This document shows, in pieces, positions 31,888 through 41,007 of a stretch of DNA of 64,000 bases. Under the pieces are notes generated by a model. That model saw only the letters and a list, made by a program, of their open reading frames with translations, was not told where the DNA came from and ran no database searches. The translations under genes were made by a program, and so were the position numbers. The DNA is taken from assembly GCF_017916255.1 (NCBI RefSeq), contig NZ_CP072827.1, positions 3,162,001 to 3,226,000 on the forward strand. The letters run 5' to 3'. Source of the DNA: Streptomyces mobaraensis NBRC 13819 = DSM 40847. Lineage in GTDB: Bacteria; Actinomycetota; Actinomycetes; Streptomycetales; Streptomycetaceae. Position 1 is the first letter of the stretch. Each line of letters begins with the position of its first letter.

Positions 31888-33954
31888 ATGACTCGTCGCT
31901 CCAACGGGCTGATAGGCATCTGGGCGGAGACCCAGCGCGCGCAGAACCGGCAGCAGGAGCTCCGGCACCGGGCCCAGGTGCAGGAGCAGCGGGAGCGGGA
32001 GCGGGCGCAGCGGGCGGCCGAGCGGGAGGCGGCGCGGCTGGACCGGGAGCGGCGGGCGGCCTACCGGCAGGCGCGGGAGGCGGAGGCGCGGCGGCGGACG
32101 GAGGAGCTGGAGGCCCGGGTCGCGGAGCTGGAGGGGCTGCTGCGCACCGGGTGCGCGGCGCCCGCGTTCTCGGCGGCGCGGCTGACGGAGCCGGAGGCGC
32201 TGGAGCCCTTCAACCCGGGCCACCTGGGGGTGCCGGCGCCGCTGCCGGATCCGGCGCGGTACGGGTTCGGGCGGCGGTCGCAGTACGAGCGCGACCTGCG
32301 GGCGGCGCAGGAGGCGGAGGCGCTGCGGCAGCGGCAGCTGGCCGCCTACCGGCAGCAGTACGACCAGTGGGCGGCGGCCCGGCTGGCGCAGGTGCGGCAG
32401 CACAACGCGGGCGTCGCGGAGCTGGTGGCGGCCTTGCGGGCGGGTGATCCGGACGCGGTGGTGGAGTACTTCTCGGCGGCGCTGTACGCGTCGTCGGCCT
32501 GGCCGGAGGAGTTCCCGCACCAGGTGTCCGCCGCCTACGACCCGGGGGCGCGGCAGCTGGTCCTGGAGTGGGAGCTGCCGGGGTTCGACGTGGTGCCCGA
32601 GGTGAAGTCGGTGCGCTATATGCCGACCGCCGACCAGGAGAAGGAGACGGCCCGTCCGGTGACGCAGCGCAGGGCGCTGTACCGGGACGTGGTGGCGCAG
32701 TGTGTGCTGCTGGCGGTGCGGGAGCTGTTCGCGGCGGACGAGTTCGGGACGCTGGAGTCCGTCGTCGTCAACGGTTTCGTGGACGACCACGATCCGGCGA
32801 CGGGCCGCCGGGCGCGGCTGGTGCTGGCAGCGGTCACGGTGGACCGGGCGGCGTTCGGGCGACTGCACCTGGAGCAGGTGAGCGCGCCGGACTGCCTGGT
32901 GGACGGGCTGGGGGGCCGGCTGTCGGCGCGGCCCGACCAGCGGACGGCCGTCCGGGCCGAGCGGACGCCCGACGAGGTCGGCCGGGGCGTGGTGTCGCAC
33001 GGCGGCGGGGAGGACGGCGACCCGGACCTGTTCGAGATGGACCCGGTGGAGTTCGAGGCGCTGGTCGCGGAGCTGTTCCGGGCGCGCGGCATGCGGGCGG
33101 TGATGACGACCCGGTCGAACGACGGCGGGGTGGACGTCGAGGCGCTGGACCCGGACCCGATCAGCGGCGGCCGGATCATCGTGCAGGTGAAGCGGTACCG
33201 GAAGACGGTGCCCCCGACGGCCGTCCGGGATCTGTTCGGGACGGTGCAGGGGGCGGGGGCCAACAAGGGCGTCCTGGTGACGACGTCCCGGTTCGGGCCC
33301 GGCTCGTACGCGTTCGCGAACGGCAAGCCGCTGACGCTGGTGAACGGCGAGGAGCTGGTGGGGCTGCTGGCGCAGCACGGGCTGCGGGGGCGGCTGGGAC
33401 CGGCGGACGGCGGGACGGCGTCCCCCGCGGCAGCTCCGGCGGCTCCCGGCACGGATGCCGCGGAACCCGCCGACCACAACGTGCTGGGCATGTCCTGGTC
33501 CGGCGGCGTGGCCCTGGACGTCTGCGCCCTGGTCTGCCGCGGCTCCCGCGTCCTGAGCGAGGACCACTTCGTCTTCTACAACAACCCCCGCACCCCCGAC
33601 GGCACCGTGCGGTCGGTCGAGCCGCTGCCCGGGGACAAGGCGGCGCTGCGGGTGGCCTTCGACGCGCTCCCCGAGCCGGCGGACCGGCTGGTGCTGGCGG
33701 CGGCCATAGACCCCGAGGTCAACCCGGAGGCCGACCTCTCCCGCTTCACCGACGCCCGGATACGGCTCTCGGACGCGGCGGGCGCGGAGCTCGGGCAGCT
33801 GGAGGTCTCGGACGGCCGGCCGGGCGAGACGGCGCTGGTGCTGGGGTCGTTCCGGAAGCGGTCGGGCGGGAACTGGGACTTCGTGGTGGGGGGCAAGGGG
33901 TATCCGGGGGGCCTGGAAGCGCTGGTGCAGGAGTACGGCATCGAGGTGGCGTAA
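31888..33954 (+). CDS. Fusion of coiled coil, Mrr-type nuclease and TerD domain
   Basis: A 688-residue multidomain protein; ATG 31888 follows GGGGAGGG, while an ATG 63 bp upstream lacks a ribosome site. Residues 10-120 are a highly charged coiled coil (QRERERAQRAAEREAARLD and similar). A middle region of unknown type follows. Residues about 376-505 are an Mrr_cat nuclease: FEALVAELF, D412-G-G-V-D416-VEA and Q433-V-K435. Residues about 534-688 are a TerD domain (GMSWSGGVALDV..., DHFVFYNN, SVEPLPGD). Mrr nucleases cut modified DNA; TerD proteins bind calcium in tellurite and phage resistance systems. The combination suggests stress or phage response. It lies 176 bp before recQ. Confidence 0.85.
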   Translation: MTRRSNGLIGIWAETQRAQNRQQELRHRAQVQEQRERERAQRAAEREAARLDRERRAAYRQAREAEARRRTEELEARVAELEGLLRTGCAAPAFSAARLTEPEALEPFNPGHLGVPAPLPDPARYGFGRRSQYERDLRAAQEAEALRQRQLAAYRQQYDQWAAARLAQVRQHNAGVAELVAALRAGDPDAVVEYFSAALYASSAWPEEFPHQVSAAYDPGARQLVLEWELPGFDVVPEVKSVRYMPTADQEKETARPVTQRRALYRDVVAQCVLLAVRELFAADEFGTLESVVVNGFVDDHDPATGRRARLVLAAVTVDRAAFGRLHLEQVSAPDCLVDGLGGRLSARPDQRTAVRAERTPDEVGRGVVSHGGGEDGDPDLFEMDPVEFEALVAELFRARGMRAVMTTRSNDGGVDVEALDPDPISGGRIIVQVKRYRKTVPPTAVRDLFGTVQGAGANKGVLVTTSRFGPGSYAFANGKPLTLVNGEELVGLLAQHGLRGRLGPADGGTASPAAAPAAPGTDAAEPADHNVLGMSWSGGVALDVCALVCRGSRVLSEDHFVFYNNPRTPDGTVRSVEPLPGDKAALRVAFDALPEPADRLVLAAAIDPEVNPEADLSRFTDARIRLSDAAGAELGQLEVSDGRPGETALVLGSFRKRSGGNWDFVVGGKGYPGGLEALVQEYGIEVA

Positions 33955-34011
33955 GACGGTCCGATCGAGGTGGCGTAAGACGGTCCGATCGAGGTGGCGT
34001 AGGACGGTCCG
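33940..34011 (+). repeat. 24-bp tandem repeat carrying the stop codon of the Mrr-TerD gene
   Basis: Three copies (33940-33963, 33964-33987, 33988-34011) of a unit starting ATCGAGGTGGCGTAAG repeat in tandem, with only one base changed in the third. Each unit is eight codons long and repeats the final Ile-Glu-Val-Ala and stop, so the gene end has been duplicated without changing the protein. Confidence 0.93.
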
Positions 34012-34130
34012 GAGACGGCCGGGTGCCCGGCGGGACACCTGTGAGTGACGGAGTTGTCCACAACCGGGCCGCCATCCACAGGCTTCCTTGATCACCCGCT
34101 CGGCTCCGGCGTTCCTCGTAGACTGCCCGA

Positions 34131-36056
34131 ATGGCCGACCCCACCGAAACCACCGCGATCCGTGAGCCCGAAGCGTCGAGCGAGGCGCTGGGTGTCCTGC
34201 GCCGCGTCTTCGGTTACGACGCGTTCCGCGGGGCGCAGGAAGAGATCATCGAGCATGTCGTCGCGGGCGGCGACGCGCTCGTCCTGATGCCCACGGGCGG
34301 CGGCAAGTCGCTCTGCTACCAGATTCCCGCCCTGGTCAGACCGGGTGTCGGGGTGGTCGTCTCGCCGCTGATCGCCTTGATGCAGGACCAGGTGGACGCG
34401 CTCCGCGCGCTCGGCGTCCGCGCGGGCTTCCTGAACTCGACGCAGGACCTCGACGAGCGCCGCATGGTCGAGGCCGAGTTCCTCGCGGGCGAGCTGGACG
34501 TGCTCTACCTCGCCCCCGAGCGGCTGCGCCTGGAATCGACGATGAGCCTGCTGGACCGGGGCAAGGTCTCGGTCTTCGCGATCGACGAGGCGCACTGCGT
34601 CGCCCAGTGGGGCCACGACTTCCGGCCCGACTACCTGGCCCTGTCCGCGCTGCACGAGCGCTGGCCCGACGTGCCGCGCATCGCGCTGACCGCGACCGCG
34701 ACGGACGCCACCCGCCGGGAGATCGCCGCGCGGTTGCGGCTCGGTGACGCCCGTCACTTCGTGGCGAGCTTCGACCGGCCCAACATCCAGTACCGCATCG
34801 TGCAGAAGAACGAGCCGCGCCGCCAGCTCCTGGAGCTGATCCGGGGCGAGCACGCGGGCGACGCGGGCGTCGTCTACTGCCTGTCCCGCAAGAGCGTCGA
34901 GGACACGGCCGCGTTCCTGGTGCGAGAGGGCGTCGAGGCGCTGCCGTACCACGCGGGCCTGGACGCCCGGGTCCGCGCCGCCAACCAGGCGCGCTTCCTG
35001 CGGGAGGACGGCCTGGTGATGGTCGCCACGATCGCCTTCGGCATGGGCATCGACAAGCCGGACGTCCGCTTCGTGGCCCACCTGGACCTGCCGAAGTCCG
35101 TCGAGGGCTACTACCAGGAGACCGGCCGCGCCGGACGCGACGGCCTGCCGTCCACCGCCTGGCTGGCGTACGGCCTCCAGGACGTCGTCCAGCAGCGGAA
35201 GATGATCGACGGCTCGGAGGGCGACGAGGCGCACCGCCGGCGGCTGGCCTCCCACCTGGAGGCGATGCTCGCGCTGTGCGAGACGGTGGAATGCCGCCGT
35301 GTCCGGCTGCTGGCCTACTTCGGCCAGCACGGCGAGCCGTGCGGCAACTGCGACACCTGTCTGACGCCGCCCGTCACCTGGGACGGCACGATCGCCGCCC
35401 AGAAGTTCCTCTCGGCGGTCTTCCGGCTGGCCCGCGAGCGCCGCCAGAAGTTCGGCGCGGGCCAGATCATCGACATCCTGCTCGGCAAGCGCACCGCCAA
35501 GGTCATCCAGTTCGACCATGACCAGCTCACCGTCTTCGGCATCGGCACGGAGCTCAGTGCCGTCGAATGGCGGGGCGTGGTGCGGCAGTTGCTGGCCGAG
35601 GGGCTGCTCGCGGTGGAGGGCGAGTACGGCACGCTCGTCCTCACCGACGCCAGCGGAGACGTGCTCGGCGGCCGGCGCCAGGTGCTGCTGCGGCGGGAGC
35701 CGGAGCGGAAGGCGGCCCGGACGAAGTCCGCGTCCGGCGGTGGCGGCGGCCGGTCGGGCAGCCGCGCGGCGGTCGCGGAGCTGCCGTCGGCGGCGGTGCC
35801 GGTCTTCGAGGAGCTCCGCGCCTGGCGCGCCGCCACGGCCAAGGAGCAGGGCGTGCCCGCGTACGTCATCTTCCACGACGCGACACTGCGGGAGATCGCG
35901 ACGGCCCTGCCCGACTCGCTGGACGGCCTTGCGGCCGTCAACGGCGTGGGTGAGAACAAGCTGGTGAAGTACGGGGAGCAGATCCTGGAGGTCCTCAAGG
36001 CGCTGGGCGCCCCGGAGGGGAGCGAGGGGGAAACAGCGATGGCGACGACGGACTGA
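34131..36056 (+). CDS. recQ: ATP-dependent DNA helicase RecQ
   Basis: A 641-residue full RecQ. The helicase core has TGGGKS (Lys59), DEAH (152-155), SAT-like TATATD and ETGRAGRDG (motif VI). The zinc site follows with CGNCDTC, then a winged-helix RQC domain ([31 protein letters not shown]) and, after a Gly/Ser linker, a C-terminal HRDC domain ([32 protein letters not shown]). It unwinds 3'-tailed and branched DNA during recombination repair. The 3' part has no truncation. It may share a promoter region with nothing else; the next gene starts 42 bp later. Confidence 0.96.
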   Translation: MADPTETTAIREPEASSEALGVLRRVFGYDAFRGAQEEIIEHVVAGGDALVLMPTGGGKSLCYQIPALVRPGVGVVVSPLIALMQDQVDALRALGVRAGFLNSTQDLDERRMVEAEFLAGELDVLYLAPERLRLESTMSLLDRGKVSVFAIDEAHCVAQWGHDFRPDYLALSALHERWPDVPRIALTATATDATRREIAARLRLGDARHFVASFDRPNIQYRIVQKNEPRRQLLELIRGEHAGDAGVVYCLSRKSVEDTAAFLVREGVEALPYHAGLDARVRAANQARFLREDGLVMVATIAFGMGIDKPDVRFVAHLDLPKSVEGYYQETGRAGRDGLPSTAWLAYGLQDVVQQRKMIDGSEGDEAHRRRLASHLEAMLALCETVECRRVRLLAYFGQHGEPCGNCDTCLTPPVTWDGTIAAQKFLSAVFRLARERRQKFGAGQIIDILLGKRTAKVIQFDHDQLTVFGIGTELSAVEWRGVVRQLLAEGLLAVEGEYGTLVLTDASGDVLGGRRQVLLRREPERKAARTKSASGGGGGRSGSRAAVAELPSAAVPVFEELRAWRAATAKEQGVPAYVIFHDATLREIATALPDSLDGLAAVNGVGENKLVKYGEQILEVLKALGAPEGSEGETAMATTD

Positions 36057-36098
36057 CGCCCCGACCCCGCACCGGCCACCGCACTGGAGAGCAGCCAA

Positions 36099-36668
36099 GT
36101 GACGCCCTACTCGCTGGCGTTCTACGTGGACGTCGTCACCACCGGAACCGTGCTCGGCCTGCGCCCGGAGGACTCCCCCGAGCGCGTCGCCGAGGTCCTC
36201 GGCGCGGACTTCGGCGACAACGCGTACGCGTACGGCCTGTGCCGGGACCACGGCCTCGTCGAGTTCCACTGGACCCGCGCGTCGGCCGAAGGCCCGTGGG
36301 AAGGGCACCACTTCGCCCTCCAGGTGCACCGACTGACCCACCGGAGGCGGGAGTTCCTGGAGCCGGTGCTCCGGGAGCGGTACGGGCGCTTCACTCCCCG
36401 GCTCCGCTTCGACAAACTCCGCCGACTGCTGGGGCGGCGCGGGGTGCCGCTGGTGGAGATACCCGAGGATCCCGCCAACGCGCCGTACTACCGCACGTTC
36501 TGGCAACCGGAGTCGGGGGTGGGCATCTCCGTCATCGGCCTGCACGGCGAATACCGCACCCCGGGCGATCTGCGGGTCGGTGACGTGTACGCCATCCGCG
36601 CCCCGCTGACGGCCGACGAGGTGGCGGTGCGGCGCGAGCGGGCGAACCGGGAGCGGGCCCACCGGTGA
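36099..36668 (+). CDS. Hypothetical protein, possibly immunity-like
   Basis: A 189-residue soluble protein with GTG start. No signal peptide or membrane segment is present. The opening GTVLGLRPEDSPERVAEVLGADFGDN...RDHGLVEFHW resembles small actinobacterial proteins often found near polymorphic toxin or immunity genes, but the match is from memory and weak. The C-terminal segment DLRVGDVYAIRAP is conserved-looking. It follows recQ by 42 bp and may be cotranscribed with it. Confidence 0.7.
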   Translation: MTPYSLAFYVDVVTTGTVLGLRPEDSPERVAEVLGADFGDNAYAYGLCRDHGLVEFHWTRASAEGPWEGHHFALQVHRLTHRRREFLEPVLRERYGRFTPRLRFDKLRRLLGRRGVPLVEIPEDPANAPYYRTFWQPESGVGISVIGLHGEYRTPGDLRVGDVYAIRAPLTADEVAVRRERANRERAHR

Positions 36669-36695
36669 CAGCCCCGACCGCCCCCGCTCACCACC

Positions 36696-37694
36696 TCAAC
36701 GAGGTGCGGAATTACTGGACTTGACGGGTCCGGCGGACGAGCCGGCGGACGAGGTCGGCTTGCCGGAACCGCCGGCACCGCCTCGGTGGCCGCCCGCCCT
36801 CGGCGACGCCGACCGCGCCGGTGACGGCGCCCGCGACGGCCCGGCCTGCCGCACCGCCGGACCGGCCACCCGCGCGGGCGCGGAGGAGGGCGAAGGCGGG
36901 GAGGAAGCGGACGGGGACGGAGAAGCCCAGGAAGGAGACGCAGGAGGCGAAGGGGAGGACGACGGCGACGGTCCGGCCCCGGCGCTCCCCCGCCCGCCCC
37001 GTGCCTCGACGACCTTCGCGAGGTGCGCGTACACCACCACGTTCCCCAGATACGCGTGGCGCTCCTCCGAGAACCCTCCCCCGCACGTGATCACCCGCAA
37101 CTCGGCCCGCCCCGAGGCCCCGTACACCTTCCGGGACGGGAAGTCCCCCCGGTCGTACACCTCGATCGCGTCGATGGTGAACACCGCCGTGCGCCCGTCG
37201 GCGCGGACGATCTCGACGAGGTCCTTCTTCTTCAGGGCCCCGAGGTTGTAGAAGACGGCCGGCCCGGTCGGCGTGTCCACGTGGCCGGCGACGACCGCGG
37301 TGCCGATGGCGCCGGGCGCGGTGCCGGCCTCGTACCAGCCGGCGAGGTTCTTGTCGTCCTGCGGCGGGCTGGCGAGGCTGCCGTCCGGCAGCAGCCGGAG
37401 CCCGCGCAGCGGGGCGTCGACCTTGATCTCGGGGATGCGCACCCGGACCGGGGTGACGGGCGGCAGCGGCCGGATCAGTGGGTCGCGGCGGTGCGGGGCC
37501 AGGGCGCCCGCCCCGCCCGCGGGGAACGCCTCGGCCCGGGAGGGCTGCGGCGGCGGGGCGGCGGCCCGGGACCCGCTGTCTATCAGCCAGCAGCCGGAGA
37601 ACAGGCCGGCCGCGACGAGCACGGCGGCGGCCACGGGCCGGGTGCCGAGCCGGCTGACGAGTGCGGAGAGCGCGGCGCGCGTCGTCCGGAGCAT
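36696..37694 (-). CDS. Class F sortase with long Pro/Ser/Ala tail
   Basis: A 332-residue exported transpeptidase. An N-terminal membrane anchor (PVAAAVLVAAGLFSGCWLI) precedes the sortase domain (about 80-230). Catalytic His138 lies in AGHVDT and Cys204 in VITCGGGF, with a conserved Arg just after it in FSEERHAYLGN. Class F sortases are the actinobacterial type attaching proteins to the wall. The last 100 residues are a low-complexity Pro/Ser/Ala-rich tail, unusual for sortases, which normally stop soon after the catalytic Arg. The secreted protein upstream on the same strand is its likely partner. Confidence 0.9.
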   Translation of the reverse strand: MLRTTRAALSALVSRLGTRPVAAAVLVAAGLFSGCWLIDSGSRAAAPPPQPSRAEAFPAGGAGALAPHRRDPLIRPLPPVTPVRVRIPEIKVDAPLRGLRLLPDGSLASPPQDDKNLAGWYEAGTAPGAIGTAVVAGHVDTPTGPAVFYNLGALKKKDLVEIVRADGRTAVFTIDAIEVYDRGDFPSRKVYGASGRAELRVITCGGGFSEERHAYLGNVVVYAHLAKVVEARGGRGSAGAGPSPSSSPSPPASPSWASPSPSASSPPSPSSAPARVAGPAVRQAGPSRAPSPARSASPRAGGHRGGAGGSGKPTSSAGSSAGPVKSSNSAPR

Positions 37695-37798
37695 CAGGTG
37701 TCACCGTCCTCCACCGGCGGATGTACGGCGGTCCCCCCGGCCGTCCCGCCGGTCCCCGGCCCGCCTCGGGGCCGGGAACCGGCGGGCGGAACGGGCCC

Positions 37799-38344
37799 TC
37801 AGGCCCGGTCGGTGCCCGCGCGACGGCGCAGGAACCAGGTGCCGCCCACCGCGGCGGCGCCCAGCACGGACGCGCCCGCGATGATCTCTGCCGTGCCGGA
37901 GCCCTCGCTCGTACCGCCGGCGCCGGTCCGCATGCCGCCCTTCGGCGGGGTGGCCGGCTTGCCGGGCTTGGCGGGGGCGGAGGACGGCGAGCCGGTGGTG
38001 ACGACCAGGTCGCCGGTGGCTTCCTTGCCGTTCTTGCACTTCACACCGATGCCGTAGGTACCGGCCTTGGCCGCCTCCGGCACATTGAACTGGCCGACCA
38101 CCAGCTCCTTGTGGGTGCCCGGCTTGAGCTCGAACGCCGAGGGACCGCCGACGGCGCTCGCGTCACCGGAGCCCATGCCGTGCTTGCCGCAGGCGAGCGT
38201 GCTCACCGTGACCGTCGCACCCGGCGACGCGGTGCCCGGTTCGATCTCCAGCTTGTCGAAGTCCCCGGCGAAGGCGGGGGCGCAGGGCAGCCCGGCGACG
38301 GCTATGGTCAGGACGGCTCCGGCCAGCACTCGTGCAGTACGCAT
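37799..38344 (-). CDS. Secreted surface-anchored protein next to the sortase
   Basis: A 181-residue protein with a Sec signal peptide (cleavage after about residue 26, AFA-GD) and GGAGG 7 nt before ATG 38344. The body is a small beta-type domain with two cysteines (TLACGKHGMGSG, GVKCKNGKEATGDLVV). It ends in a Pro/Lys/Gly linker, one hydrophobic helix (AEIIAGASVLGAAAVGGTWFL) and RRR, the layout of a wall-sorting or membrane anchor, though no LPxTG is visible. It lies 104 bp upstream of the class F sortase in the same direction; this gene pair is common in streptomycetes. Confidence 0.82.
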   Translation of the reverse strand: MRTARVLAGAVLTIAVAGLPCAPAFAGDFDKLEIEPGTASPGATVTVSTLACGKHGMGSGDASAVGGPSAFELKPGTHKELVVGQFNVPEAAKAGTYGIGVKCKNGKEATGDLVVTTGSPSSAPAKPGKPATPPKGGMRTGAGGTSEGSGTAEIIAGASVLGAAAVGGTWFLRRRAGTDRA

Positions 38345-38580
38345 GCTCGTTCCTCCGTGCGCGGACGCGGCACACCGATGTGCCGCAGCAGGTGGGAGGT
38401 TCCGCGCACTTCCGAGCGAAACGGTCCGTGGCCGGTGCCGCACGCCGCGCGACGACGAACGGGTGATCTCCGGTGGCCGGTGCCGGTTGCGGACGATCGG
38501 GTGACGGCCGTCCGCCGTACGGGGCACACCACCGGCGCGGCGTGCGCGCCGGGCCGGTGGCCGCTGCTACCGGTCCGCCG

Positions 38581-40452
38581 CTACGGCGCCATGTCGTCGG
38601 GGCAGCCCGTCCCGCGCGGCAGCTTGTAGGGCGCGCCGATGCGGTACGTACCGGGGTGCGGCGCGTGCAGCACCGTCCAGTCGTCCTCGGGGTCGTCCTC
38701 GCCCGGCGGCTGCTCGACCTTCTTGGTGAGGCAGCCGCGTTCGTTCACCGGCGGCCCCCCGTCGGGGCCGGCCTTCGGCGGCTCGACGGGCTTGCCGGAC
38801 TCGTCCACCAGGCCCAGCCAGGGCGTGTAGGGGATGCGGATGAGGACGGGGCCGGCGGAGCGGACGGTGAGGGAGAGCTCGTCGGCGTCGGCGCGGAGCA
38901 CCTCCGCCGGGGGCGCGGCGAGCGGCGTCGGGTTCTTGACGGCGAAGAGGCGCCAGTTGGCGTCGGACCAGACCTCGTCGAGGTAGGGCTGGCCCTTGCC
39001 GACGAGCTCGGCCTCCTTGACGGCGGCGTGGTCGGGCTCGCCGATCGGCAGGACCACGTAGTGCACGGCCCAGCGGTCGAGCCAGGTGCGGTAGCTCTGC
39101 GGGTTGAGCAGGCCCTCCTTGTAGAAGACGGGGTTCCGCTTCATGTCGGCCTGCCGGTTCCAGCCGCGCGCCAGGTTGACGTACGGGGCGAGGGCGGACG
39201 CCTCGCGGTGGCTGCGGGCGGGGACGACCTCGACCCGGCCGCGGTCGGCGTCGACCTTCTGCAGCCGGTCCACGAGGGGGGCCATCTCGCGCGCCCAGGA
39301 GGCGGCGGGGGTGGTGTTGATGATGTCGGCGGTGGAGTTCACCACCTGCCAGACGGTCACCGTGACCAGCCCCAGGACGGTCGCGGTCCACATCCGGCCC
39401 GCGCGCAGCCACTGGGCCCGCGGGGGCACCTCGGCCTCCTGCAGGGCGGCGAGCAGTACCACGCCGCCGAAGATCATGCCGAGCCGGGCGATGTTGGTGC
39501 CGATCTGGGAGGGGATCAGCCACACCAGTATCACGCCGACGATGTACAGCCCCGCCGTCATCCGGACCGTCCGCCAGGAACGCGGGGCGAAGGCGAGCGC
39601 GAAGGCGCCCGAGAGCAGCGGCAGGACCGTCGAGGGGACGTCCATCGGCTGCTGCCCGGAGAACGGGAAGAGCCAGGCCGACAGGCCCACCACCGCGACC
39701 GGTGCCAGGCCCAGCGAGTAGGAGGCGGCACGGCGCCTGCTCAGCCACAGCGCGGCGGCCACTATGCCCACGAAGAGGCCCGCCACCGGGCTGGACGCCG
39801 TCGCCAGGCCCGCCATCAGTGCGGCGATCAGCGCCCGCGGCCAGCGGTACCGGCGCTCGGCGCGCCAGCGGGTCGGCCAGGCGAATATCACGGCCACCGC
39901 CGCCAGGCCGAACATGGAGCCCAGCGCGAACGTCACCCGCCCGGAGATCGCGTTGCAGACCAGCGCGAAGGCGCCGTACAGCGACGGCCACAGCGGCCGC
40001 CGGACGGCCTTGCTCCGCACCAGCAGCAGCGCGATCAGCCCGGACGCGACGGTGCCCGCGATCATCATCGTGGGCCGCACGCCGAGCTGCGCCATCAGGT
40101 ACGGCGAGATCACGCTGTACGAGACGGGGTGCATGCCGCCGTACCAGGCGAGGTTGTACGCGGAGGTCGGGTGCTGGAGCGCGAACTCGGCCCAGGCGTC
40201 CTGCGCCGCGAGGTCGCCGCCGCTGTTGGCGAAGACGAACCGCCACACCACGTGCAGCACCGCGGCCACGAACAGGGTGACCGGCACGGTGCCGGTGAGC
40301 ACCGCGCGGGCCCGCGGCCACGCGCCGGGGCGCGCCGGAGCGGCGCCCGCCCCTGCCAGTGCGGCGCCTGCCTGTCCTTCGGTTTTCCCGGCCCGCGCCG
40401 GGCCCACGGTGGTCACTGCGGCTCTCCCCGTCTCCCCGAGGTCTTCCCCCAT
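38581..40452 (-). CDS. Polytopic membrane protein, glycosyltransferase-like
   Basis: A 623-residue protein. About eleven membrane helices span residues 50-400, followed by a 220-residue extracytoplasmic domain. The first extracellular loop contains the acidic DAWAEFALQHPTSAYNLAWYGGMHPVSYSV, recalling the catalytic loop of GT-C glycosyltransferases, where Asp residues bind a polyprenyl-linked sugar. Such proteins are often labelled MFS or PMT-like in databases. I infer a role in wall glycan or protein glycosylation; the substrate is unknown. A Pro/Ala-rich N-terminal tail of about 45 residues is variable. Confidence 0.7.
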   Translation of the reverse strand: MGEDLGETGRAAVTTVGPARAGKTEGQAGAALAGAGAAPARPGAWPRARAVLTGTVPVTLFVAAVLHVVWRFVFANSGGDLAAQDAWAEFALQHPTSAYNLAWYGGMHPVSYSVISPYLMAQLGVRPTMMIAGTVASGLIALLLVRSKAVRRPLWPSLYGAFALVCNAISGRVTFALGSMFGLAAVAVIFAWPTRWRAERRYRWPRALIAALMAGLATASSPVAGLFVGIVAAALWLSRRRAASYSLGLAPVAVVGLSAWLFPFSGQQPMDVPSTVLPLLSGAFALAFAPRSWRTVRMTAGLYIVGVILVWLIPSQIGTNIARLGMIFGGVVLLAALQEAEVPPRAQWLRAGRMWTATVLGLVTVTVWQVVNSTADIINTTPAASWAREMAPLVDRLQKVDADRGRVEVVPARSHREASALAPYVNLARGWNRQADMKRNPVFYKEGLLNPQSYRTWLDRWAVHYVVLPIGEPDHAAVKEAELVGKGQPYLDEVWSDANWRLFAVKNPTPLAAPPAEVLRADADELSLTVRSAGPVLIRIPYTPWLGLVDESGKPVEPPKAGPDGGPPVNERGCLTKKVEQPPGEDDPEDDWTVLHAPHPGTYRIGAPYKLPRGTGCPDDMAP

Positions 40453-40619
40453 CTTCCCGCATGCCCCGGCCGCCCCGGTGCCTCCGGGTACGCGCCCGGG
40501 TCCGGCACGCGACGGGCCCGCGACCTGCGCGGACCCCGCGCGACGCTAGCACGGGCGGCGTCGCGGCCCCCGGATCGCGAAATGGCCTCGGGCCGTTACG
40601 GGGTGCGGGCACCCCGGCG

Positions 40620-40760
40620 CGCACGAGGCCGGCCGGCCCGGCGGACGGGCGGAGGACGACAGGCGGACGGGCGGAGGACGGGCGGAGGACGGCCGACGGA
40701 CGGCCCTCGGACGACAGGCGGACGGCCGACGGACGGCCCGGACCGCGGCCGGAAGCGGTC
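40620..40760. repeat. Degenerate GC-rich tandem repeats in a 555-bp intergenic gap
   Basis: CGGACGGGCGGAGGACG-type units repeat irregularly (variants CGGAGGACGG, CGACGGACGGCC and CGGACGACAGG). Nothing else coding is evident between 40453 and 41007. From about 40920 to 41000, CCGAGACGAACCCCGGC-type units also recur next to the 3' end of the carboxypeptidase gene. Confidence 0.7.
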
Positions 40761-41007
40761 CGCCGGAGGTCGGCGCGGGAAGCCGACGGCGGAACGACCA
40801 CCAGCCCGTACGCGCACGTACGGGCCGGTGGGCCGGACGGTAGCCGCCGGCCCGCGGCTCGTGCGGCTCTGGCCACTCGGCCGAGGCGTCGCCCGAAGCA
40901 AGGCCACGACGGGTCCGGGCGCCGACCGAGGCGGCTCCCGGCACCGGCCGAGACAGCCCCGGCGCCGGCCGAAGCGAACCCCGGCCCGGCCGAGACGAAC
41001 CCCGGCG

